The notes: generated by a model from the letters alone, not told the origin. A stretch of 64,000 bases of DNA from Neptunomonas japonica JAMM 1380 (GCF_016592555.1 NZ_AP014546.1:3482501-3546500); one strand, 5' to 3'. Positions 49,394 to 58,286 are shown, numbered from the stretch's first letter. Translations and numbers: made by a program.

Positions 49394-50284
49394 CTAATAT
49401 GCCTCTATACCGTTCTTTAACAATAAGCGCGGCATAACATCATCTAAATTTGCAATATCACTCTCATGCAACTCTAGAAGTGTTAACCCATATTTCGAGT
49501 AAGCCTGCAGCTTTTGTTGCTTAATTTTTTGATACCCCGGATCACTCTCATGCTCCCATAGCTCAACATATATCTTACCCGCGGGTATATAAAAAGTACT
49601 GTAAACATCTTCTTCAATCGGCAAGCGGCGCTCATAAGCGTGCGCGATATCTGCTAAATACAACCAGTTATCAATCAACACTTCAGCTTTTGAGCGAAGC
49701 TGATGACCATCTACCGCTCGAAAATTGGCAGGAAATGTTTTCCTAAAAACGGAGACCTCTTCGCTCGTGGATTCATTGAGCCCCAATGCCTGGCCTAAAT
49801 CTCCTTTAAGCGCTTTTAACGAGCGCTGAAAAGCAAGATTATGAATAAACGCGAGCGGCCATAACACATAAGGAATAGCGGTTTTTTGGCTCTCTTTTTG
49901 CACGCCCCCTAATGCCTTTCCTTGCTCCGTTAACTGCCAACCTTTGTGATACCGATCCACCCAACCTAACTCAGAAAACAACGCGTTAACTTGCCGTGCT
50001 GACAATTCAACTTTTTGCCCTATATTAGCTGCGCTATGGAGATCATTTTTATCATAGGCGACCACTACGGCTTCGCCCTCAATTTTTAACTGCGCTGGCC
50101 AAACAATATAAGACCCAAACTTATCACTTTGCTTTACCTCTCCCCCCTGCTCTCTGCCACTAGGTGTTAACTCCCAGTTTTTTTCTAAACGCACAATCCA
50201 TCCAGCACTTTCTAATTGAACAAATAGCGCTTTACTCGACATGGAACGCAATTTTGATAACGCTGTAGTTGATATTTTATCCAT
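49394..50284 (-). CDS. Uncharacterised protein with PD-(D/E)XK-like C-terminus
   Basis: A 296-residue protein without a firm family name; homologues have sometimes been labelled glycerol kinase without support. Residues about 1-140 look like two winged-helix-like repeats (GWIVRLEKNWELTPSGREQG and GWVDRYHKGWQLTEQGKALG). Residues about 185-290 resemble the restriction-endonuclease fold seen in some helicase-associated nucleases: RSKAEVLIDNWLYLADI, then YIPAGKIYVELWE and KQQKLQAYSKYGLTLLEL. The aspartate usually found just before the first strand (xDF) appears replaced by STF. ATG at 50284 is chosen over an upstream GTG or ATG-poor extension. Confidence 0.6.
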   Translation of the reverse strand: MDKISTTALSKLRSMSSKALFVQLESAGWIVRLEKNWELTPSGREQGGEVKQSDKFGSYIVWPAQLKIEGEAVVVAYDKNDLHSAANIGQKVELSARQVNALFSELGWVDRYHKGWQLTEQGKALGGVQKESQKTAIPYVLWPLAFIHNLAFQRSLKALKGDLGQALGLNESTSEEVSVFRKTFPANFRAVDGHQLRSKAEVLIDNWLYLADIAHAYERRLPIEEDVYSTFYIPAGKIYVELWEHESDPGYQKIKQQKLQAYSKYGLTLLELHESDIANLDDVMPRLLLKNGIEAY

Positions 50285-50416
50285 GGAGCATGTCCTGAGA
50301 AGCAATTAATAAGCAGTGTAGTTTACAGCCAACACTTGTATTTCATGACACATATGAGTACAAATTTATAAGCCTAATGCAAACAAAAATATTTATAGAT
50401 AACAAGGGATGCAGCA

Positions 50417-51826
50417 TTGATCAAACCAAAAGTTCAGCAACCTGAGCAACACATCTGTCTTGATGAGTTACTGAGCGGACAAACTAGCAAGCAGCACCCC
50501 TTTGAGCTACTTTCAAGCCTCTGCGAAGGTGCCATTGCTGTAGATTCATCTTGTCGTATTATCTGGATGAGCCCCAAATATCGACAACTCATTAACATAG
50601 CTGAAGATGAAGCACTTATCGGCATGCCTATTGAAGAGCTGCTGCCTAATACACAACTACCCCGTGTATTAAAAAGTGGCAAGCCCACCTTTGTCGACCT
50701 CATGCAAATTAACAACCGCTGGTGTGTGGTCACGCGCATGCCATTAAAAGACAACGACGGCACTGTGATGGGTGCTATTAGTTTTATTTTTTATACCGAT
50801 TTAGAAAGCCTAAGACCATTATTTGACAAGTTTACTCGTCTTAAACGTCAGCTCGAACAACAAAAATTAATTCGCCCTTCTCGCTATGCGCTGGATGATT
50901 TAATTGGTCAATCCGCCATTATTCAACAATTAAAAAGGCAAGCTCGCAGAGCCGCATTGCTAGACACTACTGTGCTTCTACTTGGCGAAACGGGGACAGG
51001 TAAAGAACTGCTCGCCCAAGGTATTCATCACGCATCCCACCGAAACGGAGGCACATTTGTTGGCATCAATATGGCAGCGCTACCAGAGTCACTCGTTGAG
51101 GCCGAGTTGTTTGGAGCCGCTCCCGGAGCCTATACCGGTATTGATAAAGGCGGACGCAAAGGAAAGATACAGCTAGCCAATGGCGGCACTCTGTTTTTGG
51201 ATGAAATTGCCGAAATGCCTCTTACCATGCAAGCTAAACTTCTTAGGGTCTTGCAAGAGCGAGAAATAGAGGCGTTAGGATCAAACCGCCTAGAGCAAGT
51301 CGATGTTCGCATTATTGCTGCGACATCAGGCAACCTTAAACAACTGGTTGATGAAGGTAAGTTTCGTGCTGATCTTTATTATCGATTGAATGTATTACCC
51401 ATACGTTTAGCACCACTTCGGGAGCGTAAAGAAGATATTCCATTACTGTGTGCCCACATGTTAGAAAATATTCAACAGCAAGCACAGGTTCCCGCACTTG
51501 CACTAACAGACACCGCACAGCAATGGCTACTTGAATATAGCTGGCCTGGCAATGTCCGGGAACTTCACAACCGCTTAGAACGCGGCTGTGTAATGGCAGA
51601 AGGTACTGCTATTGAACCCGCAGACTTAGGTGCATTTGATGATCTCCCCCGTGTTGACCTCAACCCTTTACCGACAAACCTTCATGAAACACGGTTAAAG
51701 CTAGAACAAGGTGCATTGAAAGAAGCGCTTCAACAAACAGGTGGCAATAAAAGTAGTGCCGCCAAACTATTGGGCATTTCTAGAGCCACTTTATATGAGC
51801 GCTTAAAAAAGTGTAAAGGGAAATAG
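50417..51826 (+). CDS. Sigma-54-dependent activator with PAS domain
   Basis: A 469-residue enhancer-binding protein. Residues about 30-145 form a PAS sensor. Residues about 160-395 are the AAA+ domain with Walker A (GETGTGKE, 190-197), a variant sigma-54 contact loop GAYTGI at 237-242 instead of GAFTGA, and Walker B (GGTLFLDEI). The C-terminal Fis-type helix-turn-helix is GNKSSAAKLLGISRATLYER. The start is TTG at 50417, with AGGGA eight bases upstream; no earlier ATG fits. Its target is almost certainly the CoA-transferase gene next door, which has a -24/-12 promoter and upstream repeats. Confidence 0.92.
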   Translation: MIKPKVQQPEQHICLDELLSGQTSKQHPFELLSSLCEGAIAVDSSCRIIWMSPKYRQLINIAEDEALIGMPIEELLPNTQLPRVLKSGKPTFVDLMQINNRWCVVTRMPLKDNDGTVMGAISFIFYTDLESLRPLFDKFTRLKRQLEQQKLIRPSRYALDDLIGQSAIIQQLKRQARRAALLDTTVLLLGETGTGKELLAQGIHHASHRNGGTFVGINMAALPESLVEAELFGAAPGAYTGIDKGGRKGKIQLANGGTLFLDEIAEMPLTMQAKLLRVLQEREIEALGSNRLEQVDVRIIAATSGNLKQLVDEGKFRADLYYRLNVLPIRLAPLRERKEDIPLLCAHMLENIQQQAQVPALALTDTAQQWLLEYSWPGNVRELHNRLERGCVMAEGTAIEPADLGAFDDLPRVDLNPLPTNLHETRLKLEQGALKEALQQTGGNKSSAAKLLGISRATLYERLKKCKGK

Positions 51827-51873
51827 ACACACTGCTAAAAACCGGACATTAGTGTCTACATAGCAATACACTG
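51824..51873. promoter_or_regulatory. Candidate upstream activator sites for the sigma-54 activator
   Basis: The related half-sites TAGACAC (51824-51830), GTGTCTA (51852-51858, its exact inverted repeat) and ACACT (51868-51872) cluster about 65-110 bp upstream of the -24 element. This is the usual distance for an enhancer. No T run follows, so it is not a terminator. Confidence 0.45.
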
Positions 51874-51934
51874 CAGAATAAGCTCCAGCACATAGAAACA
51901 ACCAAACATATGATTTTATTGATAAAAAAATGAC

Positions 51935-51950
51935 TGGCTCGCCTTTTGCT
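51935..51950 (+). promoter_or_regulatory. Sigma-54 (-24/-12) promoter of the CoA-transferase gene
   Basis: TGGCTC, five bases, TTGCT gives GG at 51936-51937 and GC at 51948-51949 with the mandatory ten bases between. It matches the sigma-54 consensus TGGCACN5TTGCA at nearly all positions. It lies 40 bp before the ATG and directly downstream of a sigma-54 activator gene. Confidence 0.82.
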
Positions 51951-51989
51951 ATAGCCAGTTAACAATAAAAATTATTTACAGGTAATGGT

Positions 51990-53621
51990 ATGCCCAATCG
52001 TTTTATTTCAGCTCAAGAAGCCGCGCTACTCATTGCAGATAATGACACTATCGCAACCGCAGGCTTTATCGGTATCGGGTTTGCAGAGACACTCGCAAAA
52101 GCTATCGAGAAGCGTTTCTTAGCTACCGGCCACCCTAGCAGTCTTAACCTAGTGTATGCAGCAGGGCAAGGCGATGCCGAAAGCCGAGGACTGAATCGCT
52201 TTGGTCATGAAGGCATGCTAAAACGCGTCATTGGAGGGCACTGGGGCTTAGCACCACGCCTTGGCAAACTGGCAATTGAAAATAAAATTGAAGCATACAA
52301 CTTGCCGCAAGGTGTTATCTGTCATCTATTTCGTGACATTGCAGCAGGGAAACCCGGCACATTAACACACGTGGGATTAAATACGTTTGTCGACCCCCAG
52401 CAAGATGGCGGAAAAATCAATAGCAGCACTCATGAAGATCTCGTTGAACGCATAGAAATAGCCGGCTCCCCTTTTCTTTTATACAAGACCTTTCCCATTA
52501 ATATAGCCTTGCTTCGCGGTACCACTGTTGATGGACATGGCAATATTTCAATGGAGAAAGAAGCGTTGCCATTAGAAGCATTGGCTATCGCTCAAGCAGT
52601 TAAAAGCAGCGGCGGTAAAGTTATCGTGCAAGTTGAACGAACCACTGAGCAGCACCAAGTAACACCTGATCGTGTACGTATCCCTGGAATTCTAGTAGAC
52701 CATGTGGTGCTCTCAGAAGCAGAAGATCATCCGCAAACATTTGCTGAGCAGTACAACCCTGCCTATTGCGGCGAAGTTCGTACCGGCAACCCACTGAAGC
52801 CTATTCCTCTATCCGCACGCAAGATCATTGGCCGGCGCGCATTAATGGAGCTACGTAAAGGCTCGGTCGTTAACTTAGGTATTGGCATACCTGAAATCAT
52901 CTCACACATTGCGGCAGAAGAAGGCAGACTTAAAGAGTTTACATTAACGGTTGAAGCTGGCGGTATTGGCGGATCACCCGCCAGCGGCTTAAGCTTTGGG
53001 GCTATTGCCAATGCCGACGCCATTATTGATCAGCCTGCTCAGTTTGATTTTTATGATGGTGGTGGCCTAGATCAAGCCTTCCTTGGACTAGCAGAAGCAG
53101 ACCCTCAAGGTCATATTAACGTCAGTCGTTTTGGTACGCGACTTGCCGGATGCGGAGGCTTTATCAACATCACGCAAAACACTCGTGATGTTTACTTTCT
53201 GGGTACATTTACGTCAGGTCCTCAAGCACTTGAAGTTAACAACAATCAACTAACGATTATTGAAAACGGCCCTATTAAGAAATTTCTCGCCGCCGTAGAA
53301 CAGATCACCTTTAACGGGCAATATGCCTTAGAAAAACAACAAAATGTTATGTTCATTACCGAAAGAGCAGTTTTTAAACTCACGGAAAAAGGCTTAAAAC
53401 TGTTAGAAATTGCTCCTGGCGTAAATCTAAAAACTGATATCCTCGACCATATGGGGTTCATACCCCTTATCGATGATGATTATGTGCTGATGGACCCTCG
53501 TTTATTTAACGACGGCCCCATGAATTTACAGCATGTAGGCAGTATGCCGATGCCGCATATGCGCTCTGTATGGAAGCGAGTGCTGGAGAGCACCTCACAA
53601 GATCATGAGTTTTCACAGTAA
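51990..53621 (+). CDS. Family I CoA-transferase, YdiF/propionate CoA-transferase-like
   Basis: A 543-residue fused alpha-beta CoA-transferase. The second half has NLGIGIPEIISHIAAEEGRL and the catalytic glutamate Glu322 in TVEAGGIGGSPASG, which forms the glutamyl-CoA intermediate. The first half begins RFISAQEAALLIADNDTIAT with the G-rich loop AGFIGIGFAE. It moves CoA between short-chain acids such as acetate, propionate, butyrate or acetoacetate. Control by sigma-54 and the adjacent activator suggests induction by such an acid. A terminator follows directly. Confidence 0.92.
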   Translation: MPNRFISAQEAALLIADNDTIATAGFIGIGFAETLAKAIEKRFLATGHPSSLNLVYAAGQGDAESRGLNRFGHEGMLKRVIGGHWGLAPRLGKLAIENKIEAYNLPQGVICHLFRDIAAGKPGTLTHVGLNTFVDPQQDGGKINSSTHEDLVERIEIAGSPFLLYKTFPINIALLRGTTVDGHGNISMEKEALPLEALAIAQAVKSSGGKVIVQVERTTEQHQVTPDRVRIPGILVDHVVLSEAEDHPQTFAEQYNPAYCGEVRTGNPLKPIPLSARKIIGRRALMELRKGSVVNLGIGIPEIISHIAAEEGRLKEFTLTVEAGGIGGSPASGLSFGAIANADAIIDQPAQFDFYDGGGLDQAFLGLAEADPQGHINVSRFGTRLAGCGGFINITQNTRDVYFLGTFTSGPQALEVNNNQLTIIENGPIKKFLAAVEQITFNGQYALEKQQNVMFITERAVFKLTEKGLKLLEIAPGVNLKTDILDHMGFIPLIDDDYVLMDPRLFNDGPMNLQHVGSMPMPHMRSVWKRVLESTSQDHEFSQ

Positions 53622-53627
53622 TCTAGA

Positions 53628-53666
53628 CAGTGATAACTGAGCTTAGAAAAGTTATCACTGATTTTT
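53628..53666 (+). terminator. Terminator of the CoA-transferase gene
   Basis: CAGTGATAACT pairs perfectly with AGTTATCACTG around an 11-base loop, followed by ATTTTTAT, six bases after the stop codon. Confidence 0.9.
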
Positions 53667-53744
53667 ATACACTCAAATACCTTAAAAGATTCCAACAACC
53701 GTGCTATTTTGCGCAAATAGCTGCTTTAAGGCCGGAGTCCTATT

Positions 53745-54236
53745 ATGCGCACGCTCACTCTTATCAGACATGCTAAATCAAGCTGGAAGAATCCAGATCT
53801 TGAAGATTTTAACCGCCCTCTTAACAAACGCGGAAAACGTGATTTGCCTGCCATGGCCGAACGCCTAAAAGCGGCAAACCTGACACCCGACAAATGCTTA
53901 TCGAGCGGCGCTACGCGTGCATACCTGACGGCGAAAGCCACCAGCAAACAACTCACTAACCGACCACTCATTGAGGTTATTCCTGAGTTATACGACTCAT
54001 GTATGGAGACATTGCTCGATACATTACAGCGTCATTCAGACAAGGATCATCACATTATGCTGTTTGGTCATAACCCCGGCTTACAACGTTTAGGGGAGTA
54101 TTTGAGTGCCGAACGGATCAACAACCTACCCACCTGTGGTGTTATGCATATTCAACTAGGTATCACCTGCTGGTCCGAACTCACAGAGTCATGCGGCACA
54201 CTTCTCTGGTTCGATTACCCAAAGCTTCACCAGTAG
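53745..54236 (+). CDS. SixA-like histidine phosphatase
   Basis: A 163-residue member of the histidine-phosphatase (RHG) superfamily. The phosphohistidine motif is LIRHAKSSW (Arg8, His9), the second catalytic His lies in LFGHNPGLQRL, and the FNRPLNKRGKRDLP loop is characteristic of the SixA group, which removes phosphate from histidine phosphotransfer proteins. The exact target here is unknown. GGAG precedes the ATG. It appears to be a single-gene unit. Confidence 0.87.
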   Translation: MRTLTLIRHAKSSWKNPDLEDFNRPLNKRGKRDLPAMAERLKAANLTPDKCLSSGATRAYLTAKATSKQLTNRPLIEVIPELYDSCMETLLDTLQRHSDKDHHIMLFGHNPGLQRLGEYLSAERINNLPTCGVMHIQLGITCWSELTESCGTLLWFDYPKLHQ

Positions 54237-54379
54237 GCCAACATAACCTACTCAACGAAAATACTTGCGCTGATAAAAAGTTACCTAAGTGAGTAGGCTT
54301 TCCTACAACACTGTATTGCATAGCACTTAAATCACGACAGCAGTATCATCGTGCCTTCATTCACTTATAGGAGCTTTAC

Positions 54380-55336
54380 GTGGCGCTTTACCTAGATACA
54401 TTGGTTTTTACAGCCAACATTGTGGCGCCCATCTTTTTTATCGTATTTATGGGCGTTATATTAAAACGCACATCACTTATTGACGAGGCGTTTGTCAGCA
54501 CTGGATCTAAACTGGTGTTTATAATTACGCTACCAACCCTCGTTTTTATGAGTATCGCTAGAACTGACTTTCAAGCAGTTTTTAATCCCGCACAACTCAG
54601 TTATGTAGCCGCCGGAACATTGATTACATTTATCGCTATCTGGTTGCTAGCGAAACAATGGATCCATAAACCCGAAGACCTTGGTGTTTTTATTCAAGGA
54701 TCTTTTCGCAGTAACTATGGGATTATAGGGTTAGCGGTAAGCTTCAATTTATTTGGCCAAACAGGTCTGGCCCAAGCGTCATTACTGCTTGCATTGGTCA
54801 TTCCTCTATATAACGTACTATCGATCATTGTCCTCTCACTGCCCATGAAAAACAGTAACGCTCTATCACTGAGCGGCGTGATCGTAGAGATATTAAAAAA
54901 CCCCTTAATTATTGCGGTACTACTCGCACTGCCTTTTTCCTATTTCGGCTTCTCGTTACCCGAAGTCGTTGACCGCACTGGCCGTTACTTTGCTAACCTT
55001 ACATTACCCTTAGCGCTACTCACTATTGGTGCCACATTGAATTTAAAGAGCCTAAAACACACATCATTCCAAGCATTCTGGGCTACGGCAACTAAATTAC
55101 TTATTCTCCCAGTCGTTCTCACTTTAGGAGCTTGGCAAGCGGGTTTCACAGATCAAGACTTAGTAATAATGTTTGTGCTTTTTGGCTGCCCTACTGCGGC
55201 AGCAAGCTTTGTCATGGCAAAAGCCATGGGAGGCAATGCACAGCTGGCCGCTAATATTATTTTAACGACGACTATCGGCTCAGTATTTACGCTAAGCAGC
55301 GGCATCTATCTGATGAAAATTTTAGAGGTTATCTAA
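54380..55336 (+). CDS. AEC-family transporter
   Basis: A 318-residue membrane protein with ten predicted helices of the auxin-efflux-carrier family. Features include the N-terminal ANIVAPIFFIVFMGVILKRT, the mid-protein FIQGSFRSNYGIIGLAVSFN and the C-terminal MFVLFGCPTAAASFVMAKAM. Bacterial members carry dicarboxylates such as malate or malonate. The start is GTG at 54380 with TAGGAG six bases upstream. The ankyrin-type gene starts 2 bp after its stop, so the two are one operon. Confidence 0.88.
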   Translation: MALYLDTLVFTANIVAPIFFIVFMGVILKRTSLIDEAFVSTGSKLVFIITLPTLVFMSIARTDFQAVFNPAQLSYVAAGTLITFIAIWLLAKQWIHKPEDLGVFIQGSFRSNYGIIGLAVSFNLFGQTGLAQASLLLALVIPLYNVLSIIVLSLPMKNSNALSLSGVIVEILKNPLIIAVLLALPFSYFGFSLPEVVDRTGRYFANLTLPLALLTIGATLNLKSLKHTSFQAFWATATKLLILPVVLTLGAWQAGFTDQDLVIMFVLFGCPTAAASFVMAKAMGGNAQLAANIILTTTIGSVFTLSSGIYLMKILEVI

Positions 55337-55338
55337 GC

Positions 55339-55962
55339 ATGCTAACGCTATTCAAAAAACAAAAAATATCCAAGCTATTTAAAGCAATTAAAGCAGGTGA
55401 TTTAGCCGCCCTTGCTAAACGGCTACAAAACATCGATTCAGCAATACTAAACGACCAAACAGACCAACAGCTTAGTGCTATTGAAACTGCCATTCTTGCA
55501 CAACAACCCAAAGCTCTTATCATGGTAATTGCTGCCGGAGCTAACATTGAGCAGCTATCATCGACCAATGAGCCTTACTTGTTACTTGCCCTTAAGCAGG
55601 TGCAGAGCTTGCCACTCATCAATGCATTGCTACAATCAGGTTCGAGTACTGAGTATAAAGCCCAAGAAGAAAACACACATTTAATAGCCGCCTGTTTTAA
55701 GCACTGCTCTGTCACAGAGTTAATGCTTCACCTGAGTCGTTTTATAGAATATGGGATTGACCTTAACCAAGAAGACTCACAAGGGCTCAGCGCGTTGAAT
55801 TATGCACTAGAGACTCAAAACAAAGAGCTACTTAATTTTTTGATAGCTTCTGGCGTTCAAACACCAGCTCAATGGCCTCAGTCATTACCTGAAGAGCTAA
55901 AGCAGCATGTAAAACGCGCCGTTGATGATCTGCGTATCAGACAGATGTTTTTAAGCCCCTAG
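55339..55962 (+). CDS. Ankyrin-repeat protein
   Basis: A 207-residue cytosolic protein with about four degenerate ankyrin-type repeats (SAIETAILAQQPKALIMVIA-AGANI; LLLALKQVQSLPLINALLQS-GSS; SALNYALETQNKELLNFLIA-SGV). Ankyrin repeats bind other proteins. No catalytic domain or signal peptide is present. It directly follows the AEC transporter gene by two bases and is likely cotranslated with it. Whether it contacts that transporter is unknown. Confidence 0.78.
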   Translation: MLTLFKKQKISKLFKAIKAGDLAALAKRLQNIDSAILNDQTDQQLSAIETAILAQQPKALIMVIAAGANIEQLSSTNEPYLLLALKQVQSLPLINALLQSGSSTEYKAQEENTHLIAACFKHCSVTELMLHLSRFIEYGIDLNQEDSQGLSALNYALETQNKELLNFLIASGVQTPAQWPQSLPEELKQHVKRAVDDLRIRQMFLSP

Positions 55963-55971
55963 GAACTCAAT

Positions 55972-56784
55972 TTAAGCGCGCGCTGTAAAGTGCCAATCAG
56001 CCTCATTCATCTGATTACGCACCGACACCTTAATAGAGTCGTCTATGGCATCATCATTCAACTCATAGAGGCCACAGAGCCCTAACGCTTTTCGGATATC
56101 AACCTGCAAACCTAAATACTCCATCACCACACGGGCACAGCTAGGCTTTCTTACGCCATTGGCAGGCACACCAATCCTTAAACCATTTAAGCGGCTGATA
56201 CGATTCTTATAACTTGGAATCAAAACCGTTTCGGTAACTTCATTCGTCGCTAACGCTTCATAATCAATCATGAAGATGCGATCAGTTAAAAATAAAGCCA
56301 TCCCTATATATTTACTATGAAATGCTGCTTCAGTAGGACTTTCTTTTAATCTCTCGGTACGTTGGTAATAATAACCTTCATCGCGTTTTTCAATACAGAT
56401 CAAATTTCGAAGCACCTTGCCAGGACACGCCATCGACATATAGTACTCAAAATAATACCCCACGTACTTTTCCATCTGTGCCGAACTGGCATGACTCAGG
56501 GTTTGCAGATGACTATCTTCGACTCGAGGTGGTCCAGAGGGGGCAATGACTTTCGGACGCACTTGAATAAGGCGCTCGAACTGAGCGACAGGAAGCAGTA
56601 ATTCATACTCCTCTACACCAAAAAAATCACAGAGCTTTCGCATAGTTTTTGGCGAAGGCTTATAACGACCACTTAGATACCGATTGAACTGTGTACGATT
56701 AAGATTCAGACGACGGCACACATCGGCAATAGAGTCGTAATAACTGCAGAGCAATTTTAGATTACTGGACAGGTCCTGATACAT
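55972..56784 (-). CDS. XRE-type regulator divergent from the aspartase-like gene
   Basis: A 270-residue regulator. The N-terminal helix-turn-helix (IADVCRRLNLNRTQFNRYLS, GRYKPSPKTMRKLCDFF) covers about residues 12-62. The larger C-terminal part is a probable sensor domain I cannot name, including YVGYYFEYYMSMACPGKVLR and NRISRLNGLRIGVPANGVRK. ATG at 56784 is preferred over GTG at 56808 on spacing from AAAGG. The 159-bp divergent spacer contains four GATGCA/TGCATC elements in a regular array, the likely operator for both directions. Confidence 0.8.
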   Translation of the reverse strand: MYQDLSSNLKLLCSYYDSIADVCRRLNLNRTQFNRYLSGRYKPSPKTMRKLCDFFGVEEYELLLPVAQFERLIQVRPKVIAPSGPPRVEDSHLQTLSHASSAQMEKYVGYYFEYYMSMACPGKVLRNLICIEKRDEGYYYQRTERLKESPTEAAFHSKYIGMALFLTDRIFMIDYEALATNEVTETVLIPSYKNRISRLNGLRIGVPANGVRKPSCARVVMEYLGLQVDIRKALGLCGLYELNDDAIDDSIKVSVRNQMNEADWHFTARA

Positions 56785-56830
56785 ATACACAGCCTTTAAT
56801 TTAGACACTTCAACTATAGTGGTGCTATAT

Positions 56831-56890
56831 GATGCATTTCAAGCAACATTCTGCATCAAAAACTGCATCAATGCCTAATAGATAGATGCA
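56831..56890. promoter_or_regulatory. Four-fold GATGCA operator array
   Basis: GATGCA occurs at 56831-56836 and 56885-56890, and its complement TGCATC at 56852-56857 and 56864-56869. Centre spacings are 21, 12 and 21 bp, with orientations plus, minus, minus, plus. The two inner copies are parts of a 9-bp direct repeat CTGCATCAA. It fills the spacer between the XRE gene and the aspartase-like gene. Confidence 0.6.
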
Positions 56891-56943
56891 ACTTAAGTAT
56901 GATTGAATGGTAATCACCTACTTAATAAAGAGCTAGTCGCCCA

Positions 56944-58263
56944 ATGAATAACCGAAAAGAACATGATTTATTAGGCGATGAGACACTCCCAGACACTGCT
57001 TGGTACGGCATTCAGACATTACGCGCCTTGCGCAATTTCAATACCTCTGGTGTACCTATTCACCAGTTTCAAGATCTCATCAATACATTAACAATGGTGA
57101 AACAAGCGTCAGCTGAAGCAAACCACGAACTGGGGTTACTCAGCAGTAAAAAAACCAATGCTATTCGCCAAGCTTGCATACGTATTCGTGAAGGAGAGCT
57201 ACATAACCAATTCGTTGTTGATTTAATCCAGGGAGGTGCCGGGGTATCAACTAACATGAACGCCAATGAGGTTATTGCTAACTTAGCGCTCTCTATCATG
57301 GGTCACGAAAAAGGTGAGTATCAGTACCTTCACCCCAACAATGACGTTAATAAATCACAGACAAACAATGATGCATACGCCACAGCAGCACGATTATCAA
57401 TTGTATTAAGTACACAGACACTCACACATGCGCTCTCCTCTATTAAAAGCAGCTTTGAGAAGAAGGCAGAAGAGTTCGCTCGAACTCCTCTTGTAAAAGG
57501 CACTCACTTACAAGATACCGCTACAAAAATGCTAGGAAGTGAGTTTGCCGACTTTGCAGCCTCCCTGAAAGAAGAGATCGTAAATATACAAAGCGCCTGC
57601 ACACAACTATGCGCGACAAACCTTAATAGTACATCGCAATATCAAACAAACAGTGTTCATCCTGATTATACGAAATCTACAATAAAACATCTGACACATA
57701 TATCAGCGCTACCTATCACATCAGATAAAGAATCATCTGATAACCACTCTGATATGGAAGCATTTGTGAAGACGTCTGCTATTCAAAGAAAATTAGCGAT
57801 AAAGCTCGCCAAAATTTGCAATGCAATATGCATACTATCTAACGATCCACGGACTAATTTTAATGAGATTAACCTCCCCATTACACAAGCAGGTTCCTCG
57901 CTTGTTCCAGGTGTTGTTAGCCCTGTTATTCCTGAGGCTGTTAGCCAAACCGCTTTCCAAGTCATTGGGCATGATGTCACCGTGTGCATGGCCGCAGAGG
58001 CAGGTTCTCAACAGCTAAACGCCATGGAACCGGTCATTATCTATAACATTCTCAATTCCATGAAAATGCTTAGCTCTGCTATCTACATGCTAAACCATCG
58101 CTGTATTCGTGGTATTACCGCCAATAGCCCACCGATCCAACTCAATATACCAGACAGCCGCATGCTCGCAGCATTAATGCCAGATCTTAGCTATGGAACT
58201 CATCCCCTAAATCATCTAAGCTCTGCTGCCGCAAATACTAGCCCCATGAAAACGGCTGTATGA
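56944..58263 (+). CDS. Aspartase/fumarase-superfamily protein with altered active site
   Basis: A 439-residue protein clearly of the aspartate ammonia-lyase family (QGGAG near 96-100, STNMNANEVIANLA, GTHLQD, GITAN). His188 and Ser318-Ser319 are kept. Several substrate-contacting positions known from Bacillus AspB (numbering coincides) differ: Thr101 is Val, Ser140-Thr141 are Thr-Asn, and the signature GSSxMPxKxNP reads GSSLVPGVVSP, so Met321, Lys324 and Asn326 are Val, Val and Ser. The frame is intact, so it is maintained. It may act on another substrate or be a pseudoenzyme. The asparaginase gene follows 23 bp later. Confidence 0.88.
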   Translation: MNNRKEHDLLGDETLPDTAWYGIQTLRALRNFNTSGVPIHQFQDLINTLTMVKQASAEANHELGLLSSKKTNAIRQACIRIREGELHNQFVVDLIQGGAGVSTNMNANEVIANLALSIMGHEKGEYQYLHPNNDVNKSQTNNDAYATAARLSIVLSTQTLTHALSSIKSSFEKKAEEFARTPLVKGTHLQDTATKMLGSEFADFAASLKEEIVNIQSACTQLCATNLNSTSQYQTNSVHPDYTKSTIKHLTHISALPITSDKESSDNHSDMEAFVKTSAIQRKLAIKLAKICNAICILSNDPRTNFNEINLPITQAGSSLVPGVVSPVIPEAVSQTAFQVIGHDVTVCMAAEAGSQQLNAMEPVIIYNILNSMKMLSSAIYMLNHRCIRGITANSPPIQLNIPDSRMLAALMPDLSYGTHPLNHLSSAAANTSPMKTAV

Positions 58264-58286
58264 ACACCCCCAATTGAGGCCGCTAC

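Noticed and set aside
54247-54297. CCTACTCA/TGAGTAGG as a terminator after the SixA-like gene
   Set aside because: The loop is about 35 bases and the T tail is weak.
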